A stretch of DNA of 64,000 nt from Pseudomonas abietaniphila (GCF_900100795.1 NZ_FNCO01000006.1:62001-126000); one strand, 5' to 3'; positions 32,598 to 42,324 are shown, counted from the first letter of the stretch. A program made the numbers and translations. The notes: generated by a model from the sequence alone, not told the origin.

Positions 32598-32691
32598 CCT
32601 GTGGGAGCGAATTCATTCGCGAGGGGCCAGTACATCCAATAGAGCATCACCGGAGGTACAACCGTCTCGCGAATGAATTCGCTCCCACAGG
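32598..32691. repeat. REP doublet (type with GGGAGCGAATTCATTCGCGA)
   Basis: CCTGTGGGAGCGAATTCA at the left and the inverted TGAATTCGCTCCCACAGG at the right, 94 bases in all, form a long hairpin. Two further copies of this element with the same layout occur at 41065 and 47767. It occupies most of the 356-base gap between yciK and the GGDEF gene. The remainder carries the latter's promoter region. Confidence 0.88.
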
Positions 32692-32876
32692 AGACCGCGA
32701 TCATCCCCTGGAACCTCACCGCCTTTTATCAACTCGGTGGTTTTCCGTCGCCTCTTTGTAGTCCATTCGCGTGTAAACCGGTACGTTAGTCAATCCAAAG
32801 GCGCGGACACCCCGGGTGTTCGCGAACGCATGTGCTAACCCATTGATTTATATGACGATCGATATCGGCGAACGAA

Positions 32877-32893
32877 TTGGCACGAGTTTCGCT
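32877..32893 (+). promoter_or_regulatory. Sigma-54-like promoter of the GGDEF gene
   Basis: TTGGCACG-AGTT-TCGCT matches the sigma-54 consensus TTGGCACG-N4-TTGCW with a single mismatch, keeping GG and GC at exactly ten bases apart. It lies 42-58 bases before the GGDEF start codon, suiting RpoN-dependent control of a motility or biofilm gene. No enhancer-binding protein site was identified. Confidence 0.5.
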
Positions 32894-32934
32894 CTACCCA
32901 CATCAGGCCCGATGAGAGGCGCAGGAGCGAAAAC

Positions 32935-33861
32935 ATGAGTTTTCCGACGAATACCAACGCCATTGATTTCGACAGCGCAAGGCTTCAACGCTTCGGCTTC
33001 GCGCCTGCACACGGATTCGTGCCTCAACCGCTGGACTATCAACAGCTGCAGCGCAGACTTGAATTGCAACTGCAAACCAGTCTCGAAGCGGACAAGATCC
33101 TGGCGATGTTCTTTCAGAGCGTGCAGCAGTTCATTCCCCTCAAGGCGCTGAACTACAAACACGTAGGAACAGACTTGCGGCTGGAGTTTGGGGAGCGTTC
33201 GCGGCATAACGCCAGCTACTGCATCACGCACGACGGCGAACAGATGGGGGAACTGGCGTTTCAACGTGACCGACGCTTCGCCGAAGTAGAGCTGACGCAG
33301 CTCGAAGCCCTGCTTGCGACCCTGCTCTACCCACTGCGTAACGCCCTGCTTTACCGCAACGCGAACCTGAGCGCCCTGCGTGATCCGTTGACCGGGGCGG
33401 GCAATCGCATTGCCATGGAACAGTCACTGACGCGGGAAGCTGAAATTGCCCGGCGCCAACAGCAGCCTCTGTCGGTGCTGATGCTGGATATCGACCATTT
33501 CAAAGGGATCAACGATACCCACGGACATGCCACGGGCGATGTGGTGCTGAGGGGCGTAGCGGACGCGATCAAGGATCGCCTGCGCAACATCGATCAGGTC
33601 TTCAGGTTTGGCGGGGAGGAGTTTTTGATCGTGCTGACCAATACCGGTCGTGAGTCAGCCGCGCTGGTGGGCGAACGCCTGCGCAACGCGGCACTGCAAC
33701 TCACGTATCCGGTCAATGGAAGCCCGGTGGAACTGACGGTCAGCCTGGGCTGCTCGACGCTGCTGCCGGGGGAATCCCCCGACAGCTTGTTGCGCCGCGC
33801 CGACACCGCCCTTTATGCCGCCAAACGTCAGGGCCGTAACCGGCTGGAAATGGCAGGTTGA
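32935..33861 (+). CDS. Diguanylate cyclase (GGDEF domain)
   Basis: Makes cyclic-di-GMP from GTP. Residues from about 140 on form a GGDEF domain with DPLTGAGNR, the metal-binding LMLDIDHFKGIND and an intact catalytic motif FRFGGEEFLIVL. The N-terminal 130 residues form a soluble sensory region of unknown ligand, similar in length to the PA3177 group of small diguanylate cyclases. No RxxD inhibitory site was clearly seen. It is followed closely by a convergent gene (7 bases). The site at 32877 suggests RpoN control. Confidence 0.9.
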   Translation: MSFPTNTNAIDFDSARLQRFGFAPAHGFVPQPLDYQQLQRRLELQLQTSLEADKILAMFFQSVQQFIPLKALNYKHVGTDLRLEFGERSRHNASYCITHDGEQMGELAFQRDRRFAEVELTQLEALLATLLYPLRNALLYRNANLSALRDPLTGAGNRIAMEQSLTREAEIARRQQQPLSVLMLDIDHFKGINDTHGHATGDVVLRGVADAIKDRLRNIDQVFRFGGEEFLIVLTNTGRESAALVGERLRNAALQLTYPVNGSPVELTVSLGCSTLLPGESPDSLLRRADTALYAAKRQGRNRLEMAG

Positions 33862-33868
33862 AAGCGGC

Positions 33869-34666
33869 TCAGGCGCGAACCGCAAACCGGCGCTCGCGCA
33901 TCGGCGCGTTTGCCTCCTGCGGCTGCTCCAGAACCATGCACCGTTCCAGAAACAGGTACATGTACTCGTAACTCTTGCACACCGCCATTCTCAGGTCCGC
34001 CTGCAACTGTTCGCTAGGGTTGTTGCCGGCCAGCGTACAGATGATCTCCAGGGCTTCCCAAGGGTGGGAGTCGTCGTATTGCGCATGCATCTTCAGCCAC
34101 TTCATGGCGCGTTTTCGCAGGTCCGGCGGGAACATATCTGCGTATGTCTCTTGTGAACATACGACAGCAGACCATTCGCCGGTCGCGCCTTCAATGGCGT
34201 AATTGGTGGCTGCGATCGCGACAACCAACGGCTCCGATGAACAGCTGTGCCAGCACCAGTGATTGAGTGCGTGCAACTCTGACGGAACGCGTTGCGCTTG
34301 CAGATCCTCCAGCGTGACCCCGTGGGCCGCGCTCCAGTTCACCCAGTAATCGGCATGATTGAGCTCCACCCGAATATTGCGCATCAACCAGCGACGCGCC
34401 ATGTCTTCGCCCGGATGACGGGCGAAACGGGTTTTGGTCAGGTTATGCGCCATGTAGACCGCAAACTGTTCAACAACAGGCCATCCACCAATCAAATACT
34501 GGCGCATGGTTCTCGAACTGAGCCGCCCATCTCTCATACGTTGATAAAGTTCATGCCCTACCACGCGTGCCTTGGCTTCGCTGCAATCTTTGATCAATTG
34601 CTGCGCCCAAACGGGGTAACTGCTGGCATCCATCAGCGGACCGGTTCTAATGAACATATCGATCAC
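33869..34666 (-). CDS. TenA / heme-oxygenase-fold (iron-containing redox family) protein
   Basis: A 265-residue all-helical protein of the TenA/PqqC/heme-oxygenase-like superfamily. Conserved pieces include GGWPVVEQFA, NIRVELNHADYWVNW, NYAIEGATGEW and HAQYDDSHPWEAL, in which the Glu/His pairs would form a di-iron or substrate site. It is often annotated as TenA, but the thiaminase cysteine pattern is not evident. The GTG at 34666 is favoured because AAGGAG sits seven bases upstream; ATGs at 34657 and 34633 are less well placed. It is 36 bases downstream of rbdA on the same strand, suggesting co-transcription. The reaction is unknown. Confidence 0.7.
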   Translation of the reverse strand: MIDMFIRTGPLMDASSYPVWAQQLIKDCSEAKARVVGHELYQRMRDGRLSSRTMRQYLIGGWPVVEQFAVYMAHNLTKTRFARHPGEDMARRWLMRNIRVELNHADYWVNWSAAHGVTLEDLQAQRVPSELHALNHWCWHSCSSEPLVVAIAATNYAIEGATGEWSAVVCSQETYADMFPPDLRKRAMKWLKMHAQYDDSHPWEALEIICTLAGNNPSEQLQADLRMAVCKSYEYMYLFLERCMVLEQPQEANAPMRERRFAVRA

Positions 34667-34702
34667 TGTGTAGCTCCTTATGTTGTGTTGCATCGGGGTC
34701 GT

Positions 34703-37168
34703 TCAGCGAAAAGTCCCGGGTGCGCTGAACAACATTGGGGTCTGCCTCGCGGGCCGTGCGTGCAGACATTCACAGGTGAATAATTGCGGTCGCTCGATAA
34801 CGTACCCCTGAGCGTAGTCCACACCGATTTCCAATAACGCCTGCTCTATCTGAGGGCTTTCGACGAACTCAGCGATCGTCTGTTTGCCCATGACGTGCCC
34901 GATATGGTTGATCACTTCCACCATCGCCCGGTTGACCGGATCGTCGAGCATGTCTTTTACGAAGCTGCCATCAATCTTCAAATAATCCACAGGCAAGTGC
35001 TTCAAGTATGCGAATGACGACATGCCTGCACAGAAGTCATCCAGTGAAAAACGGCATCCCAGACTTTTGAGTTCGTTAATGAACCGAATAGCACTGCCCA
35101 AATTGGCGATCGCACTGGTTTCGGTGATTTCGAAACAGATAAGTTCAGGCGGTATTGCGTAGATTTGGAACTGCTGTCGCAAATATTCAAGAAACGCGTC
35201 GTCACCGATGCTGGTGCCGGACAGATTGATTGCACAGGTCGCCATGGGCCCGGTTCGGTGGTTGTCCATCAGGCAATCGGCAATGATCTTGAAGACGTTC
35301 TGCACTACCCATCGATCCAGCGTGGTCATCATCCCGTAGCGCTCGGCGGCGGGGATAAAGCTGTCCGGCAGAATCATGCGACCGGACTCGTCGCGCAGCC
35401 GCAGCAAAATCTCGACGTGGCCGTTGCTGTGGGCCGCATCGCGACTCAACGCCGCGATTTCCTGTGAATAAAGGCAGAAGCGATTGTCTTCCAGCGCCAT
35501 GTGCAGGCGCTGAATCCAGGCCATTTCGCCGAAACGAGTAGACAGTTCCGAATCGTCGTCGTGATAGACCTGAACCCGGTTGCGACCTTTTTCCTTCGCC
35601 ATGTAGCACGCCATGTCAGCCGCACGCAGCGACGCTTCCAGGGTGGTGGGCACGTCAGACACATGAACCAGGCCGACGCTGACGGTCGTCACGAACGGTC
35701 GCCCCTTCCACACAAAATGCAGGCTCTCGACCGTCTGACGCAGGCCTTCAGCGATCTGCTCGGCAGCCTCCGGTGAACAATGCTCGAGCAGAATACCGAA
35801 CTCGTCGCCGCCCAGCCGCGCCAGCGTGTCTCCCTCCCGAATACCCTGTTGCAGCAAGGCACAGATGTGCCGGAGCAACTCATCGCCCGCCGCGTGGCCG
35901 CTGGTGTCGTTGACCAGCTTGAATTGATCGAGGTCGAGGAACATCACCGCGTGGCGACCCGGCTGGTAGGTCAGCCCGTTCAGCGCCAGCTCCAATCGGT
36001 ATTCGAATTCGCGGCGATTGGCCAACCCGGTCAGGGCATCGTGCGTCGCCTGCCACGACAGATTGGCAATGTACTGCCGCTCCTGAGTCATGTCGTGCAG
36101 CACCAGCACCGCGCCACTGACCTTGCCTTCGGTACGGATGGGCGAGCCGACCAACGCCACCGACACGGTACTGCCGTCGAGTTGCTGAATCAGTTTTGAG
36201 TTTTCACTGCCGCCGCCCAGCTTGCCGCTGAGGATGTGCTCGATCAGGGTCGAGCTGTCTTTCTGATCATTCTCGTCAAGCAGATTGAACAACGCCGCCA
36301 GGGGCAGGCCGACCGCCTGATCGGTCTTCCAGTGGGTCATCTGCTCGGCCGCCGGGTTCATGTAAGTGATGGCGCCGTCGACATCGGTGGTGATCACGCC
36401 GTCCCCGATTGATTCCAGCGTGATTTGCGCCCGCTCCTTCTCCATCTGCAATGCCGTGGCGAAGGCATGACGCTGTTCCAGCAGTTTGTGGGTGCGCAGC
36501 AGCGCCAGGATGATCAACAGCACCGCCGTGGCCAGGTTCACCACCAGCAGAATTCGCAAAATGACCCGCGAGCCCTCGCCCAGCGCGTCGCTGAAGGCCA
36601 TGGCGGCGGGCGTCACGCCCTCGTTGATCGCGTTGATCCGCTGCCGCCAGGCCAGCACGTCGCTGTTGGTGGCAGTGCCTTCGAGGATGCGGCCGTGCAT
36701 TTCACGGGCAACTTCATCGAGCTGGACGAGGTAGTTGTCACCGATCTTCCAACGATCGATGGCCGTCTCCAGGTAGCTGAAATGCCGGAAATTGAGGTAG
36801 AGCCAGATGATGCCCTGGGCATCGTCAGGATGGTTACCACCCTGCAGAATGCCTGCAGTCGCGCGTGCGATGTCGGGAACGGGTTGATCCATCGCGACCC
36901 GCAGGTCATGTCCACCCTGGGGGATGGCGATGGCCTGCTGGTATTTCAGGTAGTTGATCTCGTCGCGACTGTTGGCGTAGAGATTCAAATAATAAATAGC
37001 GTCCTTCTGGCCCTTGGACCAAAGGCTTTCTCCGCCAACATAACTGCGCACAGCCGACATCATGTACAGGCTGACGCAACCGAGCAGCGCTTGTAACAGC
37101 ACCACCGCGATAAATGGCCAAACGATACCGAGAAGACGAGGCTTCTCCAGGATCCGCTTTTGCTTCAT
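34703..37168 (-). CDS. rbdA: Membrane PAS-GGDEF-EAL cyclic-di-GMP protein, RbdA-like
   Basis: An 821-residue inner-membrane protein: a helix at about residues 13-36, a periplasmic domain, a second helix near 215-240, a PAS domain (about 255-370), a GGDEF domain with intact RLGGDEF and an EAL domain. The phosphodiesterase residues look complete (EILLRL glutamate, NLSG, ITETS, DDFCAG, LKIDGSF, AQGY). The order of neighbours (ABC exporter, DsbA-like, TrhO, BolA, DUF2059, FumC) matches PAO1 PA0861 rbdA, a phosphodiesterase that promotes biofilm dispersal. The ATG at 37168 has AAAGGG before it. The name rests on domains and synteny. Confidence 0.85.
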   Translation of the reverse strand: MKQKRILEKPRLLGIVWPFIAVVLLQALLGCVSLYMMSAVRSYVGGESLWSKGQKDAIYYLNLYANSRDEINYLKYQQAIAIPQGGHDLRVAMDQPVPDIARATAGILQGGNHPDDAQGIIWLYLNFRHFSYLETAIDRWKIGDNYLVQLDEVAREMHGRILEGTATNSDVLAWRQRINAINEGVTPAAMAFSDALGEGSRVILRILLVVNLATAVLLIILALLRTHKLLEQRHAFATALQMEKERAQITLESIGDGVITTDVDGAITYMNPAAEQMTHWKTDQAVGLPLAALFNLLDENDQKDSSTLIEHILSGKLGGGSENSKLIQQLDGSTVSVALVGSPIRTEGKVSGAVLVLHDMTQERQYIANLSWQATHDALTGLANRREFEYRLELALNGLTYQPGRHAVMFLDLDQFKLVNDTSGHAAGDELLRHICALLQQGIREGDTLARLGGDEFGILLEHCSPEAAEQIAEGLRQTVESLHFVWKGRPFVTTVSVGLVHVSDVPTTLEASLRAADMACYMAKEKGRNRVQVYHDDDSELSTRFGEMAWIQRLHMALEDNRFCLYSQEIAALSRDAAHSNGHVEILLRLRDESGRMILPDSFIPAAERYGMMTTLDRWVVQNVFKIIADCLMDNHRTGPMATCAINLSGTSIGDDAFLEYLRQQFQIYAIPPELICFEITETSAIANLGSAIRFINELKSLGCRFSLDDFCAGMSSFAYLKHLPVDYLKIDGSFVKDMLDDPVNRAMVEVINHIGHVMGKQTIAEFVESPQIEQALLEIGVDYAQGYVIERPQLFTCECLHARPARQTPMLFSAPGTFR

Positions 37169-37207
37169 GGTGTCCCTTTCATCAGCACTGCCAGTACTCA
37201 CTCCCTT

Positions 37208-37230
37208 CGTTCAGGCGACCTTCCTGAACG
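37208..37230. promoter_or_regulatory. Perfect inverted repeat upstream of rbdA
   Basis: CGTTCAGG and CCTGAACG surround a seven-base spacer 40 bases before the rbdA start codon. It lacks a T-run, so it is not a usual terminator. It could be an operator or a 5' leader hairpin. It lies in the 273-base gap between rbdA and the ABC exporter gene, otherwise without features. Confidence 0.35.
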
Positions 37231-37441
37231 GACAAGGGACTCGGCTAATTTCCACGATGCAGCGGGGTAATACTCACATCTTGCGCGCGACTTCAGGTGT
37301 TACCACCGCACAGCAAAGACGTAAATATGACGCTTTTCACACTTTCCTTAAATACACGGGTCAAGCATAGCCTAAGAATTGACGTGTTCCACTGGCGATA
37401 CGCCATTTGAGACACGTTATGAGAAAAACCGACAAGATGTA

Positions 37442-39274
37442 TCAAAGCTGTTGCAGGTGACCATAGAGACGTGCATAAAGCCCGCCGTCAGCAATCAGTT
37501 GCTGGTGGTCGCCATCCTCGGCGATGCTGCCGCCATCAAACACCAGAACCCGGTCTGCCTGCTTCACGGCCGACAGACGATGCGCAATGATCAACGTCGT
37601 CCGGCCACTGAGAAAGCGATTCAACGCTTGATGCAGGTTGTACTCGGTCGCGGCGTCCAGCGCTGAGGTCGCCTCGTCGAGGATCACCACCTTGGGGTCG
37701 GCGAGCACCATCCGGGCAATCGCCAGGCGCTGACGCTGGCCGCCCGACAGACGTACCCCGGATCGCCCCACAACACTGTCCAGCCCCTGCGGAAGGGCCC
37801 GAATGGTCGCGTCCAGCTGAGCGATTTCAAGCGCTTGCCAACACGCCTCATCGCTGCGTTCGCGCCCCATCGACAGATTGGCCCTGACGGTGTCATTGAA
37901 TAGCGCAGGGTGCTGCAGGACGACAGCCACATGTTCCCGAACGGTTTCAAGGCCGATGTCCTGCAAGCTTGCGCCGCCGAAGCGTATGGTCCCGGACTTG
38001 GGGCTGTAGAGCCCCAGCAGCAATTGAACCAGGGTGCTCTTGCCGCCACCGCTGGCGCCGACGATCGCCACTTTCTCACCCGGCGTGATCGACAGGTCCA
38101 GATGGTCCAGCACCAACTCCTCGTTATAGCCGAAGCACAGGCCACTCACGTCGATGCTGACGGTCTCACGCCCCACGAACGGATTGAGCTGCCCTTGGTA
38201 CTGAGGCTCGTCGGCGCGTGCCAGCAGTTCATTGATGCGCGTCAGCGCACCGCCCGCCGCATAGAACGCGTACTGCAGGTTCAGCAGTTGCTCAACGGGA
38301 CCGATCATGAACCACAGGTAACTGAAGACGGCGAGCATGTGGCCGATGGACAGGTCGGAAAACAGCACCGTGAGCATCGCTGCGGCGCGAAAAATATCGA
38401 TGCCGAACTGGAACAACAAACCACTGGCACGGCCCGACGCATCGCTTTTCCACTGCGAGGCGACGGCAAAATCGCGCACTTCCTTAGCCCGGAAGCCCAG
38501 ACGGCCGAGGAAATGGCCCTGCCGGTTGCCGGCACGGATTTCCTGAATGGCATCCAGGGTTTCGGTCAGCGCCTGGGTGAAGCGCGAGGTGCTGTCGTTC
38601 TCCAGCTTTTTCAGGTGTTTGACTCGCTTGCCCAGCTTGACCGTGGCGTAAATCACCAGCGGGTTGAAGAGCAGGATCAACAACGCCAGTTGCCAGTGCA
38701 TCCAGACGAGAATCGCCGCGGTGCCCGTCAACGTCAGCATCGCGACGAGGAATTTGCTGAGGGTTTCGCCGACGAACTTGTCCACCGTATCCAGATCGGT
38801 GACCAGGTGCGCGGTGACGGTCCCGCTGCCCAGACTTTCGTATTCGCCCAGCGAGATACGCTTGAGTCGTTCGATCAAGCGAACGCGGATGCGATAGACG
38901 ATGTCTTTGGCCAGCCCGGCGAACAGGCGCGCCTGAATCACGTTGAACAGCAACGCTCCGAGCCGCAGGCACAGAGTGGTGACCAGCATCAAGCCGATAT
39001 AGCCCACCGGTTTATGGAGGCTGGCGGGCAGGAACTGATTCATGAAAACCAGTGCGGTGTCGCCCTTGCCGAGCAACACCTCGTCCACCAGCAGCGGCAG
39101 CAGCAACGGGATCGGCACCGAACACAGCACCGCCAACACGGCGACTCCGTTGGCGATCCACAGCGCCTTTTTGTGCCGAAGGGCGAGACGGCGAATCTGC
39201 GGCCAATCAAGGCGATCGGCCTGGACAGCGTCGGGCCTGTGAGTGGCGCTTTCTATCTCGTGGGCATCACGCAC
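37442..39274 (-). CDS. ABC exporter, fused permease-ATPase (MsbA/MdlB type)
   Basis: A 610-residue half-exporter: six transmembrane helices over about residues 30-320, then an ATPase domain with Walker A VGASGGGKST, signature RLSGGQRQR, Walker B VVILDEATSALD and a HRL switch. Two copies would form the transporter. The family includes lipid, peptide and drug exporters. The gene upstream (DsbA-like) overlaps by eight bases, so they are co-translated. The substrate is unknown. In PAO1 the equivalent neighbour of rbdA is PA0860. Confidence 0.88.
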   Translation of the reverse strand: MRDAHEIESATHRPDAVQADRLDWPQIRRLALRHKKALWIANGVAVLAVLCSVPIPLLLPLLVDEVLLGKGDTALVFMNQFLPASLHKPVGYIGLMLVTTLCLRLGALLFNVIQARLFAGLAKDIVYRIRVRLIERLKRISLGEYESLGSGTVTAHLVTDLDTVDKFVGETLSKFLVAMLTLTGTAAILVWMHWQLALLILLFNPLVIYATVKLGKRVKHLKKLENDSTSRFTQALTETLDAIQEIRAGNRQGHFLGRLGFRAKEVRDFAVASQWKSDASGRASGLLFQFGIDIFRAAAMLTVLFSDLSIGHMLAVFSYLWFMIGPVEQLLNLQYAFYAAGGALTRINELLARADEPQYQGQLNPFVGRETVSIDVSGLCFGYNEELVLDHLDLSITPGEKVAIVGASGGGKSTLVQLLLGLYSPKSGTIRFGGASLQDIGLETVREHVAVVLQHPALFNDTVRANLSMGRERSDEACWQALEIAQLDATIRALPQGLDSVVGRSGVRLSGGQRQRLAIARMVLADPKVVILDEATSALDAATEYNLHQALNRFLSGRTTLIIAHRLSAVKQADRVLVFDGGSIAEDGDHQQLIADGGLYARLYGHLQQL

Positions 39275-39902
39275 TGGCTGCGCGCTCCAGCCAACGGCTG
39301 AGCATGGGCGCCAGTGCTTCCAGAGGTTGATAGCCGTTGGTCAGCAGGGCCAATTGGCCGTTTCGCTCGGCCAGCAAGGTGGGGAAGCCGGCGATGCCGA
39401 GGTCCTGAACCCACGAGAAATCGGACGCCGTGGCGGCATGCTGTTCAGCGCTGTCGAAGGCATCGGCGAACTCGATACGTGGCAGGCCGGCTTTTTCTGC
39501 CAACTCCGCCAGCACCGACGCCTTGGTGACATCACGCCCCTCAAGGTAAAACGCGTGCTGGATTTCCTTGACCAGTTTCCAGGCGATGTCCGGCGCCAGA
39601 CTGCGCGCAGCAACGATGGCACGGCACGCGGGCTCGGTGTCATAAACAAAGCCATCGGGCAACGCGCCCTCGAACTGAAACGCCTGGCCGGTGGTGTCGT
39701 GCACCGCTTGCCAGTGTTCAAGGATGTAGCGGCGGGTGTTCGGCTCGAGTGCCGCCCCGCTGCCGGTGCGCAAACCGCCCACCACCAGATGCAACGGCAG
39801 GCCCGCCGCCTTCGCCTGTTCCACCAAGGCCTGCGCGACGGGCGAAAAACCCCAGCACCACGAACACATCGGGTCCATTACATAGAGCAGGCGGGCGTGC
39901 AT
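39267..39902 (-). CDS. DsbA/FrnE-family thioredoxin-fold protein
   Basis: A 211-residue cytoplasmic protein of the DsbA/2-hydroxychromene-isomerase (FrnE-like) fold. A CSWC redox motif is near the N-terminus (YVMDPMCSWCWGFSP, about residues 8-22), followed by the helical insert and a C-terminal cis-proline region ...GIAGFPTLLAER. No signal peptide is visible, unlike periplasmic DsbA. It lies 3 bases after trhO and overlaps the ABC exporter, so the three genes form an operon. Its partner is unknown. Confidence 0.85.
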   Translation of the reverse strand: MHARLLYVMDPMCSWCWGFSPVAQALVEQAKAAGLPLHLVVGGLRTGSGAALEPNTRRYILEHWQAVHDTTGQAFQFEGALPDGFVYDTEPACRAIVAARSLAPDIAWKLVKEIQHAFYLEGRDVTKASVLAELAEKAGLPRIEFADAFDSAEQHAATASDFSWVQDLGIAGFPTLLAERNGQLALLTNGYQPLEALAPMLSRWLERAASA

Positions 39903-39905
39903 GGG

Positions 39906-40886
39906 TCAGGCCTCGTTGGTCTGTTTTTCGTGGGTCTGTGCGTCGTCGCCATCCAGCAGGCGGTAATTACGGCCAATCGGGTGCGGCTGATTACGCGCCT
40001 TCGCCAGTTCGATCTGCTTTTGCCGGTCGATGGCGCTGCGGCGGGTTTTCTCGCTCAGCGTATCCCAACAATGCGGGCAACTGACACCCGGCGAATAGTG
40101 CTCACTGGCCCGATCTTCAGCACTGATCGGCGTGCGGCATGCATGACATTGATCGTAGTCGCCTTCGGTCAGGTCATGACGCACGGTCACGCGGTTGTCG
40201 AACACGAAGCAGTCGCCACGCCACTGGCTTTCTTCCTGCGGCACTTCTTCCAGGTATTTCAGGATGCCGCCCTTGAGGTGATACACCTCTTCGAAGCCTT
40301 CGCCAAGCATGTAGCTCGAGGCTTTTTCACAGCGGATCCCGCCGGTGCAGAACATCGCGACTTTCTTGTGCTTGGCCGGATCGAAGTTGGCTTTGATGTA
40401 CTCGGGGAACTCCCGGAACGTAGTGGTTTTCGGGTCGATCGCACCCTCGAACGTCCCGATGGAAACTTCGTAATCGTTGCGGGTGTCGATCAGCAGCACT
40501 TCCGGGTCGGCGATCAGGGCGTTCCAGTCCTGCGGCTCGACGTAGGTGCCGACCGCTTTGTTCGGATCCACGCCGTCAACGCCCAGGGTGACGATTTCTT
40601 TCTTCAATTTGACCTTGGTGCGGTAGAACGGCTGCTCGTCGCAATACGACTCTTTGTGATCGATGTCGTCCATGCGCGGATCGTTCTTCAACCAGGCCAT
40701 CAGGCCATCAATGCCTTCGCGGCTGCCGGAAACGGTGCCGTTGATGCCTTCCTGGGCGATCAGCAGCGTGCCTTTGATGCCGTTGTCGACCATCGCCTTG
40801 AGCAGCGGCTCGCGCAGTTCGACGTAGTCCGAAAGGGTGACGAATTTGTACAGCGCCGCGACGACGATGGGGGCGGTTTGGGTCAT
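39906..40886 (-). CDS. trhO: tRNA uridine-34 hydroxylase, rhodanese family
   Basis: Hydroxylates U34 of some tRNAs as the first step to 5-carboxymethoxy- or methoxyuridine, a reaction known for E. coli TrhO (YceA). The 326-residue protein has an N-terminal acylphosphatase-like domain ([14 protein letters not shown]), a rhodanese domain with active-site cysteine in [12 protein letters not shown], and a C-terminal pair of CxxC zinc sites (CHACR ... CPHC). The ATG at 40886 gives the family start. It leads the trhO-dsbA-ABC group. Confidence 0.93.
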   Translation of the reverse strand: MTQTAPIVVAALYKFVTLSDYVELREPLLKAMVDNGIKGTLLIAQEGINGTVSGSREGIDGLMAWLKNDPRMDDIDHKESYCDEQPFYRTKVKLKKEIVTLGVDGVDPNKAVGTYVEPQDWNALIADPEVLLIDTRNDYEVSIGTFEGAIDPKTTTFREFPEYIKANFDPAKHKKVAMFCTGGIRCEKASSYMLGEGFEEVYHLKGGILKYLEEVPQEESQWRGDCFVFDNRVTVRHDLTEGDYDQCHACRTPISAEDRASEHYSPGVSCPHCWDTLSEKTRRSAIDRQKQIELAKARNQPHPIGRNYRLLDGDDAQTHEKQTNEA

Positions 40887-41064
40887 GTTGCGTCTCCAGG
40901 TGGTGACCCTCGCAAAGGGCCTACCGGATGAAAAGTTCAGGTAAAAGCGTGCCGACCCGGCAGCGCGGCGCGGATTCTAGCAAAAATCGGAGGGGAGCAG
41001 ACAGTGAGGTGGATCAGCGGGGGATTGATACAGGTCAACAGAGGCGCGTCAGGCGTGAACCTTA

Positions 41065-41156
41065 CCTGTGGGAGCGAATTCATTCGCGAAAAACAGAGCA
41101 GGCGACAGGGTGCATGGACTGGAACACTGTCTCGCGAATGAATTCGCTCTCACAGG
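41065..41156. repeat. REP doublet (type with GGGAGCGAATTCATTCGCGA)
   Basis: CCTGTGGGAGCGAATTCA at the left is paired with an inverted, slightly decayed copy (TGAATTCGCTCTCACAGG) at the right. It has the same layout and spacing as the copies at 32598 and 47767. It sits in the 320-base gap between trhO and bolA. The rest of that gap shows nothing further. Confidence 0.88.
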
Positions 41157-41206
41157 GGAAACGCATTCATCCACGAAAACGGGCCGAAACCGGGCTATGT
41201 GCCCGC

Positions 41207-41503
41207 TCAGTCATGCCCACCGGCGCAGGTCGGCGAAGCAGGCGCAGCGCCGAGCTTCGACCATTCTTGCGGGGTGTAGGTGTGCAGCGCCAGCGCATGG
41301 AACTCACCCATCAAGCCGCCCAGCAAGCCGTAGACCTTCTGGTGACGCTTGACGGCGTTGAGGCCAGCGAAGTGTTCGCTGACCACCACCGCCTTGTAGT
41401 GAGTATCCGAGCCACGACTGTGCATGTGGCTTTCGTTGAGTACCTGAAGGTACTCGGGCTGAAAGACCGCCAACGCGGATTCGATTCGCTGTTGCATGCT
41501 CAT
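41207..41503 (-). CDS. bolA: BolA family protein
   Basis: A 98-residue BolA/IbaG protein with the class II-like fold, containing LNESHMHSRGSDTHYKAVVV, RHQKVYGLLG and LHALALHTYTP-like C-terminal segments; the invariant histidine is in the last. BolA proteins partner monothiol glutaredoxins in iron-sulphur handling and influence cell shape and biofilm. It lies 13 bases downstream of the DUF2059 gene on the same strand, probably in one transcript. Its position next to fumC matches PAO1. Confidence 0.93.
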   Translation of the reverse strand: MSMQQRIESALAVFQPEYLQVLNESHMHSRGSDTHYKAVVVSEHFAGLNAVKRHQKVYGLLGGLMGEFHALALHTYTPQEWSKLGAAPASPTCAGGHD

Positions 41504-41516
41504 GTCGTGATTTCGC

Positions 41517-42053
41517 TTATGGCTTCTTGGCGGGGGCAGCCGGTGCGGTGCCTTTGGCGCCAGCAGGGACCAGTTCTTTGGTCATGGACTCCAGCAGACC
41601 GGTTACCACAGGCACGGCTGGCTGCAGTTTTTCCTGAGTCATCTGGAACGATTGCTGGCTGATCTGCGGCATCTTGGCCTGGACTTTCTTGCCCAGCGGC
41701 GACTGGTAGAAAGCAACCAGGTCTTTCAGCTCGGATTCGGTGAAGTTATCGGTGTACAGCTTGACCATGTCCGGCTGCAGCTTGTCCCAGCCAATGGCTT
41801 TGTCCAACGCAGCGTTGGCCTTGGCCTGATAGGTTTCCAACACCGCTTTCTTGGAATCAGGGGCTTTGGTTTCGGCGAAACGCTGGGCGAACATTTGCTG
41901 CGCTTGCATATAAATCGGCGCACCCAACTGATCGGCATGGGCCAGTTTGAGGAACGCTACAGCACTGGCTTCATGGCTGGCGGTGGCGGCGAGAACCTGG
42001 CCGCTGGCGCATGCCAGAGCGACCGCAGCACAGATGGCGCGAAGACGGGTCAT
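41517..42053 (-). CDS. DUF2059 exported protein
   Basis: A 178-residue protein with a typical signal peptide (about 22 residues, ending ...GQVLAA) and a helical DUF2059 domain containing LVAFYQSPLGKKVQAKMP near residue 110. The C-terminal tail is Ala/Pro/Lys-rich. The family is common in Proteobacteria and exported, but its role is not known. It lies between bolA and the divergent fumC, as in PAO1. Confidence 0.88.
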   Translation of the reverse strand: MTRLRAICAAVALACASGQVLAATASHEASAVAFLKLAHADQLGAPIYMQAQQMFAQRFAETKAPDSKKAVLETYQAKANAALDKAIGWDKLQPDMVKLYTDNFTESELKDLVAFYQSPLGKKVQAKMPQISQQSFQMTQEKLQPAVPVVTGLLESMTKELVPAGAKGTAPAAPAKKP

Positions 42054-42324
42054 CGAGTTTCCTTATCTAGCAGGCGAGGCTGAACCCCAAGGCCGAGCAT
42101 TCTGCGCCCGTTTTCGCCTTGCGCTCAACCCCCGGAGCTACGAGCGGTTGATTCCCCGCTGCACGGCACCGGCCTGCCCGAAGGTAACCCGAAGGTATAA
42201 GACGACCAAGTCCTGCGTTTTGTCGCACACTAGCGGCTCATGTTTTTACCGCGCGGCCTTTAACGGGAACCGAACCCGCCTCACGGGTACTAAACTGCGC
42301 TAACGATCTTAAGGAGTGAGTCCA

